Origin: Hyaloraphidium curvatum
Lineage: Eukaryota > Monoblepharomycota > Hyaloraphidiomycetes > Hyaloraphidiales > Hyaloraphidiaceae
Length of the DNA stretch: 64,000 bases
Assembly (NCBI GenBank): GCA_025558095.1
Contig: JAIVFI010000034.1
Span: forward strand, 494,394 to 558,393
Direction of reading: 5' to 3'
Every line of letters starts with the position of its first letter. Position 1 is the stretch's first letter. Both the position numbers and the translations under genes were made by a program. Under the pieces are notes generated by a model. It ran no database searches. It was not told where the DNA came from and worked only from the letters and a program-made list of their open reading frames with translations. Shown in pieces: positions 1 through 10,891 of the stretch.

Positions 1-1185
1 GTCGGGCAGCGGCTCGTCGAGATGCTCGTCGAGCGCGGCGCGGCGCGCGTGGTGTCCTTCGACCTCGCCGGCCGCCCGCGCGACGCGTCGGACGATCCGC
101 GGATCGAATACGTGCAGGGCGACATCACAAAGTACGAGGACTGCGTCAAGGCATTCAAGGGCTGTACCGCGGTGTGGCACATCGCCGCCGCCGTCGGGCC
201 GTACCACCCGCCCGAGGTGTTCGAAAAGGTCAACTACCACGGTAGCCTCAACGTCCTCGAGGCGTGCAAGGCGCTGGGCATCAAAAAGCTGGTCATGTCG
301 TCGTCGCCCTCGACGCGCTACCCGTACCCGGACCCGAACATGCACGACTGCACCGAGGACGACCTGGAGCGGCTCAACGGCGGCGAGTTCACGAAAAAGT
401 TCCTGAGCTCCTACGCCGAGTGGAAGGCCGCCGGCGAGAAGGCCGTGCGCGAGGCGTGCGACCCGCCCAGGATCTACACCGTGGCCGTGAGCCCGCACCA
501 GGTCTACGGCCCCCGGGACTACCTCTTCCTGGACGCGCTCATGGAGGCCGCCGGCTCCGGCCGGCTGCGCGTGTTCGGCGACGCGACCAACAAGGTCTCG
601 TTCACGCACGTGGACAACTACTCGCACGGCCTGATCCTCGGCGGCGAGGCCCTCTACGACGGCAGCCCTGCGCTGGGCAAGTTCTACATGATCACGGACG
701 GGCCCGCGGCCAACTTCTGGGAGACCGTGGACCGCGTGGCGACGGGCATCGGGTTCGATAGCGTGCTCGCGCGGCGGCCGTGGATTCCCGAGTGGTTCGG
801 CATGTGGCTCGGCTGGGGCGCCGAAAAGGCCGGCCACGTCATCTCGCTGGCCACGGGCGAGCCGTACCACAAGGTCATGCGCCGGGTCAAGCTGTCGCAG
901 TTTTCCATCAAGATGCTCTGCATCAACCGGTCCTTCTCCACGGCCAACGCGCGGCGCGACCTCGGCTACGTGCCTGTGCTCACGTTCGAGGAGGGCATGG
1001 CGCAGACGATCGCGTGGTTCCGGGACGTGTGGCTGGCCCGCAGCCGGTTCGCGGGCAAGGTCGGGAAGGGGAAGGCAGCCAATGGGACGGCGGGGGGCGC
1101 TAAGGCCGCGGGCGGGACGCAGGTTGGTTGGATCGCGGCGCTCGTCGGCGTCGCGCTGCTGTACTGGCTGTTCCTGGCTAACTGA
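1..1185 (+). CDS. 3-beta-hydroxysteroid dehydrogenase / sterol-4-carboxylate dehydrogenase-like, 5'-partial
   Basis: The reading frame is open from base 1, so the N-terminus with the nucleotide-binding glycine motif lies outside the window; the first Met at 22 is internal. The protein is an extended short-chain dehydrogenase of the 3-beta-HSD/NSDHL type. It shows VWHIAAAVGPYHP in the Rossmann fold, then a catalytic-serine-like SSSPSTRYP stretch, and YAEWK as the YxxxK active-site pair. A GWIAALVGVALLYWLFLAN C-terminus is a membrane anchor, as expected for an ER enzyme. The family oxidises the 3-hydroxyl of C4-carboxylated sterols during C4 demethylation. The exact substrate is an inference. 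It ends 190 bp from the convergent oxysterol-binding protein gene, so two sterol genes are neighbours. Confidence 0.85.
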   Translation, partial: VGQRLVEMLVERGAARVVSFDLAGRPRDASDDPRIEYVQGDITKYEDCVKAFKGCTAVWHIAAAVGPYHPPEVFEKVNYHGSLNVLEACKALGIKKLVMSSSPSTRYPYPDPNMHDCTEDDLERLNGGEFTKKFLSSYAEWKAAGEKAVREACDPPRIYTVAVSPHQVYGPRDYLFLDALMEAAGSGRLRVFGDATNKVSFTHVDNYSHGLILGGEALYDGSPALGKFYMITDGPAANFWETVDRVATGIGFDSVLARRPWIPEWFGMWLGWGAEKAGHVISLATGEPYHKVMRRVKLSQFSIKMLCINRSFSTANARRDLGYVPVLTFEEGMAQTIAWFRDVWLARSRFAGKVGKGKAANGTAGGAKAAGGTQVGWIAALVGVALLYWLFLAN

Positions 1186-1375
1186 AGGCCAGGGGGTGGA
1201 GGCATGACGGACATCCGAGTTTCTAGATGAGATGAATAGACCTGTACGATTCGTTGAACGGGGCTCCTTCGGCTCGTGCCCGGTCTCCAGAGCAGTCTCG
1301 CGATCGTTTCCCTTCCGTGCACATACAAAACCACTGCCACGGGGCCTCCACACCGCCCACCCCTGGTGCCCGCCT

Positions 1376-4300
1376 TCAAAATATGTCCGGCAGATCCTCG
1401 GGCCACCGTCCCTCGGCGCGGCACTCCCAATAACCCCCCTTGTACTCCCACCCCGTCTCCACCCCCACGAACCACCTCGCCCTGGCCTCCCTCCCCTCTC
1501 TCCTCGCGGCCCGCTGCTTCTCTTCCAGCCTCGTCTTCTCCGCCTCGGCGTTGTCAATCCTCCCTTCCTCGAAGAGCCGCTGGTCCGGCCGCAGCCTCGA
1601 ATCCGTCGGCGCCGTCCCGTCCTCGGCCTCGTTGAGCTGCGCCGCGAACGCCGTGAACCCGTACATCCGCTGCGGTGAACCCGGCGGGACGGGCTCCCCG
1701 CGCCAGACCACCTCGAGCACCTCCCTGCCCCCTTGCCCGCCCGGGCCGACCGAGCGCGAGATCACGGAATCCCAGCGCCCAGTCACCTTCCCCACATCCC
1801 TCCCGTCCCCGTCTCTCACGCTACCCGCGACCTCGTTCTTGGCGGCGGAAAAGTACCCCGACTCGCGGAACTGCAGCACGCACGCGTGCCCCGTGTTTTC
1901 GTTGCGCACGAGCAACTCCCCGACGTGCTCGAGGTACCGCGACCCGCCGCCGATGAGGTTGCGCATGCACGTGGTGACGCGGTTGTAGGTGTAGCGCTCC
2001 TCGCGGCCGTTGCCGAGGCGCAGGAGCACGCGCACGGGGGAGCCGACGGGGAGGAACTCCATCGTCTTGCCCTGGAAGGGGGCGGGGGGTCAGCGATCCC
2101 GGCAATGTCCCCGCATGTCCATGTGGGGCAACCAACCCAGAACTTGCTCTTGACCTGGCTGTCCCCCCACACCTTCCACCCCCTCCCCCCCGCGCACCAT
2201 CCCTCCCCCTCGTACGCCAGCACGGGCGGGTGGTGCGACACCTTCTCCGCCAGGAACCTCCACCCCGCTTCCGGCCTCGCGAGCTCGTACGTCTCCCCCA
2301 GCAGCGGGTTGAACGGCTTCCTCCCCGCGCGGTGGACCGTCCCCGCGTACCCCGACACCGCAAATGCCGCGACGAGCACCGTCCTCTCCGCCGCATCCCC
2401 GCTCGCGCACGCCCGCACGAGGAGGTCCGAGTACTCGAACTCCTCCGCCAGCCGCTGCAGCGCGCTCAGCGGCTCGTTGAGCTGGATCGGCATCGAGATG
2501 GTCGAGAGGTCCTTGCCCATGCTGCCGCGGAGGATGGAGAGGATGCTCACGGGGCTCTCGCACGAGCCCGGGGCGGGGAGCACGGCGCGGCGCGGGCGGG
2601 CGGGGGGGAAGAAGGGGGCGCCGGGTTCGGCGGGGGCCGGGGTGGGCGGGGGGAGCTCCGCTGCGGATTCGAAGGCGGGGGGTTCGATGCCCACGGCCGA
2701 CCCTGCGGAGCTCGGCACCCCCTCGCCCTCCATCCCCTCCTCCCCTTCCTCCTCCTCGCCCTCCCCGGGCTCGCTCTCCCCCTCGTACGCATCGAAGAAC
2801 TCGCCCTCGTCGCTGACCCCCGTCGCCGCCGAGAGGATGCTCGCCGCGCGCCCGGCGACCAGCCTCCTCCCCAGGCTCGGGTGGAACATCGCCCCCGGGG
2901 ACGGGTTCCCAAGGAGGAGGCCCTCGGCTGCGCGCTGCAGCCGGGACTGGATGGAGCGCAGGAGCGGGGCGAGGTCGGAGGCGGCGCCGTCGGGGTCCGG
3001 GGGGAGGAGGGAGGCCAGGTGCGCGGCCTCGGCGACGCGCGCGATCTCGCGCTTGAGGATGTCGTAGGGCGATTCCTCGCCCGTGAAGGAGCCGCGCGGG
3101 CCCAGGGGGGAGGGCCGGGCGTCGGCGGGGGTGATGGTGAGGGCTTCCAGGGTCGGCGGGGCCGGGAGCGGCCGCTCGCCGTCCTCGTGTTCGGGCTCGC
3201 CGTCCGGTTCGGCGTCCTCCGGGAGCTCGAAGGAGCGCAGCGCCGAGGACCAGGCGGCAAAGTCGGCGTCGTTGGCGCAGCGCATGTGGAACAGGGCCGA
3301 TCCCGAGTCTTGCACGGAAAGGGGGTCAGCGTCGTCCCAAGGCCGCGGCGCGCCCCCGTGGACGCACCGACGTCGATCCGCAGCCGCTTCGCATCCTCCG
3401 TCACCACCGCCGCCGGCACCCTCGCCGCGCCCCTGATCTCCCCGCCCCTCTTCTCGGCGTACTCGAGCGTGCCGTCCGACAGGAGGCGGAACCAGCGCCG
3501 CGCCCAGCCCTGCATCTTCTTGCTGCGCTTCTTGGAGAGCCAGCCCTCGATGACCACCGCGGGCGCGCCGGGCTGCGGGTCCGCGGGGGGCACGTAGGGG
3601 ACCACGCTGACAAAGTAGGTGAGCTTCTTTGGGGTCGAGACGGAGAAGGTGTTGTCCCAGTAGAGCACGTATTCTGTCCCGTGGCGTCAGAGCGCGAGGG
3701 CGGGCGACGGAGCGCAGATGCTTACCTCCCGGCTCGGTGGCGACCCAGCTGCCCTTGACGGCGAGCTTGCTGCTCTCGTGATGCGCGATCGGCACCAGCT
3801 GCACGAGCCCCGGCTCCTGCAGCAGCGCCGCCGAGGCCGATTTCGCGTGCAGCACGCCCGGCATGGCCAGGGAGGGCAGGTCCGTCGCGGAGCCCGTGCG
3901 GGTGGGCGACGTCGAGGGCGAGGGGAGGGGCGAGACGGGCGACGTGGCCAGCGAGGGTGCCAGGGAGCCGTGGCGCGAGTGGCCGGGCACGGCCGGGGCC
4001 GCCGCGGGGCTGCCGACCTGCGTGTCGGCCAGCGACGCCTCGGAGTTTGCGGACGGCGGCCTGCGCGCCTCGAGCACGCTGACCGACGTCGAGCGGAGGT
4101 GCGACGGCGGCTGCTGCGGCGGGGCCGGCGGCTGCACGGCGGCCGACGGGAACGAGAAGGCGCGCGCGTTGCTGCCGAGCAGCTTGCCGAGCGCGGCCGA
4201 CGGCGGCGTGTTGGAGCGCCGCGCGTCCTTTGCCCCGTTGGCCGCCGCGGCACTCATAGCATTTGCCGCCGGCGCATTTCCGTTAAAAGAGTTCGGCACG

Positions 4301-4476
4301 CCATTTTGGGCGCCCAGCGGGCCGCGGCGGAACACGCCGAAGCGGATGTTCTTCGCCTCGGTGCTGAAAGAGTACAGGATCTCCAGCGGCAGCGCCGCGC
4401 CGTCGGGCACGAGCACCGCGTGGCTGAACGCGGACCGCGCCGCGACAGTCACGCGGTCGAACGTGCCGCGGTCCAT
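1376..4476 (-). CDS. Oxysterol-binding protein with GOLD-like, PH and ORD domains (974 aa)
   Basis: Exons (minus) 4476-3726, 3673-3368, 3308-2137, 2071-1376; the three introns are 52, 59 and 65 nt and all phases agree. Exon 1 gives a beta-rich GOLD-like N-terminus followed by a Ser/Pro-rich linker. Exons 2-3 give a PH domain (about residues 250-380; the terminal helix has DFAAWSSAL). An acidic linker with a run of Glu follows, then the lipid-binding ORD with the family fingerprint as EKVSHHPP near residue 707. The C-terminal charged helix and WRAEGRWPEDL-like ending complete the domain. The order GOLD-PH-ORD resembles yeast Osh3. The family moves sterols and PI4P at membrane contact sites. 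No FFAT motif was identified with certainty. Confidence 0.9.
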
Positions 4477-4978
4477 GGGGGCGGGGTGCCGCGCGGCGTT
4501 GGGGATTCCTGATTTCGCGTTTCCGGTACTCCGGGCGGGCGGTCAACACCACATTGTTCCACCTCAACACAGAGGGACACGGAACAACGAAGGAGCCATC
4601 CGAACGGATGTACTGGACTAATCTTCTCATCTCACCGGGCTTGGCGGTGTGGAGCCTCGTCGGTCGGAGCGGACCTGGATATGCACCGAACGGAGAATGC
4701 ACGAACCGACTCCACATTACTGGCCTACCGGCCCTGCTTTACAGCCTCGTTGGCCTCCGACGCAGACTTCAACCTTGGTCGCCCCAAGACGATGGCAAAA
4801 CGTGCGCCTGCTGCGCTAGCAGGACGCACCGCATCGCTCTCCGCCCAACGCCCGCTTGGCGGGTATCCCTAGCATGCTTGCGGTATATGTCGCGGCGCAC
4901 AGCGCCCTCCCGTGTCCACTTCGAGCCCTTCCGAAAAAAGCAGGGGGTCCGTTCCTTGCGGCTCCCCCGGCCGGCAGG
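4477..4978. other. Intergenic, no gene seen
   Basis: This 502-bp stretch is the 5' flank of the oxysterol-binding protein gene and the 3' flank of the small gene at 4979-5377. It is less GC-rich than its surroundings. No splice-compatible reading frame, RNA gene or repeat was found. Confidence 0.5.
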
Positions 4979-5377
4979 TCACCGCGCCTCGGCGGCCTGC
5001 ATCTCGACCTCGCCCAGGCGCATGCTCGGCACGTGGGCGGGGCCGGGGGTGCGCGGGCGGTCGCCGAGGGGGGAGGCAAAGGCACGGCGCATGCGGAGGA
5101 CCTCCTCGATGTCCTCGCGGGAGAGGGGGGCCACGGGGATCGACTGCGCGTCGGGGGGAGGGGAGGACGGGTCAGCGGGTGGAGACGGCGGGGCGGGCGC
5201 GGGCGGCGCACCGATCTGTCGTATGCCTCGGGGCTGAAAGTCAGCCGCACGCGGACGAGCGGGTGGAAGCGGCTGCGGGAAAAAGGGGGAGGGGTTGCGC
5301 GGGTCAGGGGCGCCTTCTCCGGGGGGAGGCGGCAATGCCACCCACACTCTCGATGCCGCGGACGGCAGCGACTCCAT
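4979..5377 (-). CDS. Small unrecognised protein, three exons (85 aa)
   Basis: Exons (minus) 5377-5346, 5272-5212, 5143-4979; introns of 73 and 68 nt each carry CTGACC near a pyrimidine-rich CAG acceptor, and phases 2 and 0 match. The first donor is GTGGGT, the commonest donor in the window. The product starts MESLPSAASRV, has a basic middle (RFHPLVRVRLTF) and a charged helical segment LSREDIEEVLRMRRAF. No family was recognised; a small mitochondrial subunit is possible but unsupported. The long proline-rich frames overlapping this locus are products of GC-rich intron sequence. Confidence 0.45.
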   Translation of the reverse strand: MESLPSAASRVWVALPPPPGEGAPDPRNPSPFFPQPLPPARPRAADFQPRGIRQIGAPPAPAPPSPPADPSSPPPDAQSIPVAPLSREDIEEVLRMRRAFASPLGDRPRTPGPAHVPSMRLGEVEMQAAEAR

Positions 5378-6893
5378 TTTGTTTGCGCGGGATGGAGCGA
5401 TCCGCGGGGGCGGGGTGCGGGTGCGGTTGCCCGAGCACCGGGGAGGGGAGGGGGCGGGCGCGCCGGGGCGGCGGCGGGCAGCGCGGCGCGGCGGGTGCGT
5501 GCGCGGCGGCGGGACGTGCGGCTCGCGGCCGTCGCGGAGCGGTGGCCGGACGCGGAGCGGCGGTCGGTGCGGCCGCCCGCTGCCGGTCGCGGAGGGGCGC
5601 GGCGGGCGCGCGGCGGCGACCGTGCGGAACGGCGGGCGAACGGGGCCGCGGGGAGCGCCGGGCCGCGGGAAGGAAGCCGGTCGAACGCGGGAGACGGCGG
5701 CCGCAGGGTAGCTCGCTCGTACGGAAGTGGCGCCTGAACTGGTTTTGCGTTCGGGTCCTGTTGATTTGCAAGGCTGTGCGTCGGGACCCGCTGCATTGCT
5801 CACCCTTGACTCAAGGCACCCTGCGGCACAGCCGGTTGGGCATCCGGGAGCCCCCGATGGTGCCGTGAATGCATCTGCCCCGCACCGGGGCAGCGATCCG
5901 TCCGCGGCTGCCCGATTCGGACCCCGGCTCAGCCACCACCATGCCCTTGCGAAGCCAATCCAGTTTCTCCACCTCTCGCTCTTGCGGCGCGCCCCTCGCA
6001 GGCCGGTCCGTCGCAGGCCAACAGGGACGTTGATGGTGCCGGGATCCGCATCAATGGGCCCGCGGCGGCTTTCGGCCGGATGTCTCCCTCTGTCCCTCCG
6101 TAGCGCGGTCCCCGAACGAATGCGGCTGGAGGGCCGCGACCGCTATGCCGAGAAACCGCACCCGCAGGCGCCTGAAACCGCGGACCGGCCACCCGGCGCA
6201 TGCCCGAAAGCTTCCCGATCGGAGGTACCGCGGCCGCGGGCGATCGTGCGGGGCCGAGGGGCTCCCGGTGCTCGGGCCGCTTTTTTCTTCGTCCCCGCGG
6301 CGGTGCGCTTTCAAGCTGCTTCGGACACTCTCCCTTTCGGCACAGATCCCGGCCGCGGAGCGCAGAGTACCTCCGGCCACCGCCCATCACCCCTCCTTGC
6401 CCACTTTTGGCCCGTGCGCATGCAACCCCATGCACGGCCATGCGCCGCCCGACCCCGCGGCCGCCCTCACGCGGTCGCGGCCCGCACGGCGAGACCGTGC
6501 CATCCGCCCCCGCGGCGGCCCGGGAAAAATGGCCGCGGGGTGGGAGGTGCGGGCGGCGGGGGACGGAAGGCGGGGCGGCTTTCCCGGGAGACGGGGGAAG
6601 GGATGGGGAGAAAGCCGCGGGTTCAGGCGCCGCGGGGGACGGCGGATCGGGGCATTGCGGGCGGGCCGGCGGGTTGGAGTCGGTGCGGGGAAGGGCGGTG
6701 GATCGGGAGAAAGGCGGGCGGGTCGGGGCGGGTGGGTTCCGGGGGGCGCGCGGGGGCGGAGGTGGGAAGCGGGATCGGGAGTGGCGACGGCTTTCCACAC
6801 CGGTGCCGAGGATCTGTGCGTGCCGCTTCTATTGTCCGGATGGTTCGTTGGCGGGGTGCTGGGCGGGCCGTGCGGTCGGAATCTCCAACGAGC
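5378..6893. other. Gene-free, extremely GC-rich stretch
   Basis: Stop-poor frames of several hundred codons occur here on both strands, but all are Arg/Pro/Gly-rich and none has domain-like composition. They are the expected effect of very high GC. No gene was supported. The right end meets the inverted duplication at 6894. Confidence 0.5.
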
Positions 6894-6985
6894 GACTCAA
6901 GGCGCCGATCAGGTGGGACACAGTTCAGCGGACGAGGAGAATTGGATGTTGGGTATAGGTCTCTCATTATCTCAATTCATGCCCA

Positions 6986-7639
6986 TCAGGCGATCGCGGG
7001 ATGCGTCGAGTTGGCCGGGCACCCCGGGATCTCGCACGCCTGCGGCAGGCTGTACTCGTACGCCTGGGCGACCACGTAGTACCCGTCCGCGCACCGGGGC
7101 AGCACCTTGCCCGCATCCGACGACGAGATGGTGTACGAGTACTCGTCGGTGCACGCGTCGTACGTGCGCGTCACCGTCTCCCCCTTGCGGATGTCATCCC
7201 ACGATTCGGGCTTGTCGCACGACCACCACAGGCCCATCGACCTGACGCGGCCGACAACGGGCCCCGACGCGAGCGGGTTGTACACGGCCGAGATGGCCGA
7301 GCTGCCCACCGTCAGCCACAGCTGGCCCGACTGGGTGCCGCACGCGCCGCCGTAGCCGGGCTCGGGGCAGCCGTGCGTCGAGTTCGAGGAGAAAGACGAG
7401 AGGTTGCTGGCCATGACGCCGTAGTACGAGCCCGGCGTGATGGGGCCGAGCACGATGCCGGGCGCGTTGACCGGGGAGGGCGACCACGGCACGTTGTTGG
7501 GCAGGCCGAAGGCCGTGTCGGCGGCGCACTGGATCGGCGCGGGCGGCGTGGGGAAAATGTCCTGCGCGTTCGCGGGGGAGGCCATCGAGGCGAGGATGGA
7601 GGCGGCGAGGGCGAGGAGAGCGGCGGGGAGGCGGGCCAT
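6986..7639 (-). CDS. Secreted protein of unknown function, copy A (217 aa)
   Basis: Intronless. The Met at 7639 is preferred over the in-frame Met at 7660, because it directly starts a classical signal peptide (MARLPAALLALAASILAS, cleavage after ANA). The mature part is Cys- and Ser-rich with HGCPEPGYGGACG and LWWSCDKPESW, and about eight cysteines suggest disulphides. No catalytic motif or known family was recognised. The protein is identical to copy B at 14036-14689. A TATA-like GATATAAG lies about 95 bp upstream of the start. Confidence 0.75.
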   Translation of the reverse strand: MARLPAALLALAASILASMASPANAQDIFPTPPAPIQCAADTAFGLPNNVPWSPSPVNAPGIVLGPITPGSYYGVMASNLSSFSSNSTHGCPEPGYGGACGTQSGQLWLTVGSSAISAVYNPLASGPVVGRVRSMGLWWSCDKPESWDDIRKGETVTRTYDACTDEYSYTISSSDAGKVLPRCADGYYVVAQAYEYSLPQACEIPGCPANSTHPAIA

Positions 7640-7731
7640 GTTTCGGTGTCTTTGGTTCAAGTTGGGTATGGGAATCGCGTTTGGTTTGCCGTCGATCGAC
7701 TTTGATGCCGAGCTGGCATCGTGCTGCGCGT

Positions 7732-7739
7732 CTTATATC
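7732..7739 (-). promoter_or_regulatory. TATA-box-like element of secreted-protein copy A
   Basis: GATATAAG on the minus strand, about 93 bp upstream of the proposed ATG, in otherwise GC-rich DNA. It is conserved exactly in the other arm. Confidence 0.5.
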
Positions 7740-8191
7740 GCCCCGCGGCGGGGTTCTGGCGGGTGGAAGTTTCCGCGGCGCAGGGTTGGCGGGGTGCGGG
7801 GCGCGGTCGCACAGCCGGACTACGCCCAGTTCTGGAAAAACCCCGCCCTGGACGGCGAGAATCCGGCCCTTGGAGCATGAGGAACCAGGAATCTTGGCGC
7901 GGATCTGGCGTGAAAGCTATCGCCGCAGGGCGTTTGAGGTGGCACCAACGAAAGTGCGGCGACAGGCCGTGGACGTTTCAGCCCGAGCAGGCATCAGGGC
8001 CAAGAGTGCCCATGGACCGTTAGCGCAATGCCGTTACCAACTTCAGCTCCCGTGCACGATGGCCAAGATGGCAGCACGGGCGCGGATGGCGGGCAGGGAA
8101 GCGGTGGCGACGAGGAAGGGGTGCCCCAAGCCCCGGGAGGTGGGACGCGCAGCTTCGGGAAGGCAATGCCGGTCCTAGAGGGCGTCGTTTG

Positions 8192-8223
8192 TCGACCGTA
8201 GCTCAGTTGGTTAGATCGTGGGT
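8192..8223 (+). pseudogene. tRNA-Met 5' half at the inner end of the left arm
   Basis: The 32 bases match the 5' half of the complete tRNA-Met at 12961-13075 except for a few substitutions: acceptor strand, GTAGCTCAG box A, D-loop, and the 5' anticodon strand GTGGGT. The match stops exactly before the anticodon loop, and unrelated sequence follows. There is no anticodon, T arm or 3' acceptor strand, so it cannot make a tRNA. Confidence 0.7.
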
Positions 8224-8395
8224 CCAGGGAGTTGTGATTTCCGGGGTCCGCGGAGTTCTTCGAGGGATCGGGAAAGGACCAGGCGCCACACAAGAAAACG
8301 GAGTTCAGCCTGGAGATCTAATCGAATCGCGGTGTCGCTCTCCCGACGCTATGTATCCATGGTCCCTCTCGCAACCTGTCGAAGTGTCGGCTAGT

Positions 8396-9472
8396 CTAGT
8401 CCTCCATCGCCCTCGCGACCTCGTCGACGACCGCCCGGTCAAGCTTGTCGACCTTCCAGCCCTCGAGCGTGAGTACCCTGCAGATCGCCGTGCGGAGGTT
8501 GATGTCGAGCACCGCGAAGCTCTCCCAGAGCTGGAGCACCGGGGGCAGCCCGCCTTCCAGCGCACGGCCGCAGGTTGCCGATGCGACCTTGTCGCCCGCA
8601 CGAGCGAACAGAGGCGCTTCGTCGGGGCAGCTGAAGAGCAGGCTGCACGCCGACATGGTGTAGAGCGACGACTTGGGCATGCGCGCGGGGATCGGGGCAG
8701 GCTCGACGGCTCGGGTGAAGTCTCCGTCCGACGCCTTCCGGAGCTTCGCCTTGCAGCCGACCCTCCGGCACAGCCTGTCTCCCGAGTGCGCGCCGGGGAA
8801 GAAGGGCCAGGGCTTGGACGCGAGGAAGGGGCTGGCGGTGACGAGGAGGGCTTCGATGCCGAGGATCTTGCTGACGTGGCGAGCTTTGGCCGACGATCCA
8901 GGGGGCGGCAGGGACTCGTCGCAGCGGTCGGTCAGAGCCTCTTCGTCGCACGCGCCAGATTCGTTCTCGGAAGCGTCGCAGCCGAGCCGGTTGTGCTCGC
9001 AGCCGCCGTCGACGAACCACATCACGTCGCCGTCGCCCAGATCCACGAAAACGGCAGCGTCAGGCTCATCCCCGGCGACCTTGAAGTTGCTGAGCCTCAA
9101 GGCGACTCCTTTCTTTGCCGACTTGAACGCGATGAGGGCGAACATGGAGCAGCCGCGCGGGCGGTTGTGGCCGAGGTCCAGCTTCTGCCCGAAGGAGAAG
9201 GCGAGGTCGGTGAAGTACTTGGCGCCCACGCAGACGAGGCTGTGCGACGGATGGTCTTTCTTCTGGCATTCGGCGCTGCAGTAGGCGGCGGATTTGCACT
9301 GCGTGCAGGTCTTGAGCTTCCCGCCCGGCTTCGCCCCCGTCTTGGCGCGCTCGGCCCGGCAGCCGGGTTCGTGGCACTCTTCCAGCACGCGCAGCTCGCG
9401 GAGCCCGATGCACAGCTCGAAGAGGGCGGCCCGGTCGTACATGGCGGCGGCGTTCGACCGGGAGTGGGTCAC
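8396..9472 (-). CDS. MYND-type zinc-finger protein (358 aa)
   Basis: Intronless. Residues about 34-82 form a MYND zinc finger: a first Cys pair in EECHEPGC, then CTQCKSAAYCSAECQ, then a His/Cys pair in HPSHSLVC. MYND fingers bind proline-rich partner peptides. The remaining ~270 residues show no SET signature or other recognised domain; LWESFAVLDINLRTAICRVL is a predicted helix. An alternative start is the in-frame Met at codon 11. It is the first of three minus-strand genes held between the arms of the inverted duplication. Confidence 0.75.
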   Translation of the reverse strand: MTHSRSNAAAMYDRAALFELCIGLRELRVLEECHEPGCRAERAKTGAKPGGKLKTCTQCKSAAYCSAECQKKDHPSHSLVCVGAKYFTDLAFSFGQKLDLGHNRPRGCSMFALIAFKSAKKGVALRLSNFKVAGDEPDAAVFVDLGDGDVMWFVDGGCEHNRLGCDASENESGACDEEALTDRCDESLPPPGSSAKARHVSKILGIEALLVTASPFLASKPWPFFPGAHSGDRLCRRVGCKAKLRKASDGDFTRAVEPAPIPARMPKSSLYTMSACSLLFSCPDEAPLFARAGDKVASATCGRALEGGLPPVLQLWESFAVLDINLRTAICRVLTLEGWKVDKLDRAVVDEVARAMED

Positions 9473-9575
9473 GGTGCGGTTTCGGTTGGGGCTGCTGTCC
9501 CATCACTCTTGCCGCTTTGATTCGGCGGGCGCTCGATGTCACTTCAACTGCTGGTTATGCAGATTCTTTAGCAAT

Positions 9576-10676
9576 TTACAAGGATGATGTCTTCCTGATC
9601 ATCCTGCCCACCCCGGCAGCAGTCAGGGCCTCCGCCACGAAGCCCTCTGGATCTTCGGGTGTTCCCTCCGGCACGGCCAGGACGGCCGCGTGCACCGGGC
9701 CCCTGTCCCCGTCGTCGACCGCAATCATCGTCCAGGAGAAGGTCAAGCCGTCGACGACGGCCTCGGGCGGCAGGAGCAGGAGCAGGAACGACGGCGGCGA
9801 GACCAGGGAAGGCGAGAGCGAGGTCAGCAGCGCGAGGCGCGGAACTTTGCCTTCCGCCGTGGCGCGGATCCCCGAGAACAGGCTCCGCTGTAGGTCTTCC
9901 GATAGCTGAGAGAGTTGCGCGTGGGTGAACCTCTCCACGGCAACGGCATCCTCTGCTGGGCCCGAAATGGTCACAGAAACCAGCGCCGACAGTGTTCGTG
10001 CTTCCAAATCCGTCATGGGCGATTCAACGATGCCGGATGCCGCCGGAGTCCTTCGGAAAGCCTCTGCACGAACGCCTCTGCCGGCGATCCCCGCGCCCAT
10101 CCACTCCAAGTCCTGCTGGGCAACGAAACCCTCCCCGCCTGCTTCCCCCGGCGGCGGATCAAACACAACGACGCGCTCCCACTCGACCGAGAGAGCACGG
10201 AACACATCCGGAAGGCGGAGGAGCGGCCATTCGGGGTCCGAGTCCTGCAGAGATGCGGGAGGGGCAAACACGCAGCGCACGGGGCCGATTGCGCGCAACG
10301 CGTGCAAAATGGCCGGATAGATGTCCGGCCGCCGTCCGTCGGTTGTTGCCGGCGCGTCCAACCGCACGATGCAGGGCACCATGCTCGCGAGCATGACGCC
10401 GTGGACCGCCGCGGCCAGCCGGAGGTACGATGTCGCGCGAGGAACGAGCAGCGCCACGGCATCGCCCGGACGCAGGTCCCCGTAGACCGACAGCGTGGCC
10501 GCGAGCCGCGATGCCGCGTGGAAGTGGGATTCGTGAGTCGCGGCAAGGAGGCGGCGCGCGGGCGGCGCCCCCGGCGACAGCGCGGCAAGCAGCGGCCGCG
10601 GTAAAGGCGGGCCCGGAGAACGCCAGTAGCGCTCCGGGAACCACGGGGAAGGCGGATTCGCGGGGTTGTTCGTCAT
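9576..10676 (-). CDS. ANL-superfamily-like protein lacking the AMP-binding loop (366 aa)
   Basis: Intronless. The region LRPGDAVALLVPRATSY followed by a small-residue helix resembles the N-terminal subdomain of acyl/aryl-CoA synthetases. The Ser/Thr/Gly-rich phosphate loop, the adenine motif and the C-terminal lysine domain are absent. At 366 aa it is well short of the usual 500-600. It may be a degenerate synthetase or a domain repurposed for binding. The resemblance is weak, and no activity is assigned. Composition and codon use match the neighbours, so a recent pseudogene is not evident. Confidence 0.5.
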   Translation of the reverse strand: MTNNPANPPSPWFPERYWRSPGPPLPRPLLAALSPGAPPARRLLAATHESHFHAASRLAATLSVYGDLRPGDAVALLVPRATSYLRLAAAVHGVMLASMVPCIVRLDAPATTDGRRPDIYPAILHALRAIGPVRCVFAPPASLQDSDPEWPLLRLPDVFRALSVEWERVVVFDPPPGEAGGEGFVAQQDLEWMGAGIAGRGVRAEAFRRTPAASGIVESPMTDLEARTLSALVSVTISGPAEDAVAVERFTHAQLSQLSEDLQRSLFSGIRATAEGKVPRLALLTSLSPSLVSPPSFLLLLLPPEAVVDGLTFSWTMIAVDDGDRGPVHAAVLAVPEGTPEDPEGFVAEALTAAGVGRMIRKTSSL

Positions 10677-10891
10677 TGTAGTCGGCTAGTCGCGTCGCGT
10701 CGATCGGTGGCGTCGTATATCGGACTGCGAAGCTAGAGCAGGCCGGGAAGAGTTACAAACTCCGTCCAATCGTACAACCCCAGCAGTGCTTATCTTGATG
10801 ATCAGCAAATCAAGTTACAATGAGACAATATAGATCCAACGTGGCCGTCGTGGCCGTAGCTACTGGCGAGGGAGCCCTTCAGGCGCGGTCT

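Larger units (their letters stand above)
6894..8223. repeat. Left arm of a 1.33-kb inverted duplication
   Basis: The arm is the reverse complement of 13452-14787. Coordinates map as left + right = 21675 throughout; a single 6-nt length difference near 6910 shifts the outer end. Only isolated substitutions were noticed (for example T/C at about 6948 and 8173). The outer limit is GACTCAAGG and the inner limit is GATCGTGGGT, inside a tRNA-like sequence. The arm contains a complete gene with its TATA box. Confidence 0.9.

Noticed and set aside
5727-7079. 450-codon plus-strand frame in GC-rich DNA
   Set aside because: Arg/Gly/Pro-rich throughout and without a domain; it runs into the inverted duplication and antisense to the secreted-protein gene.
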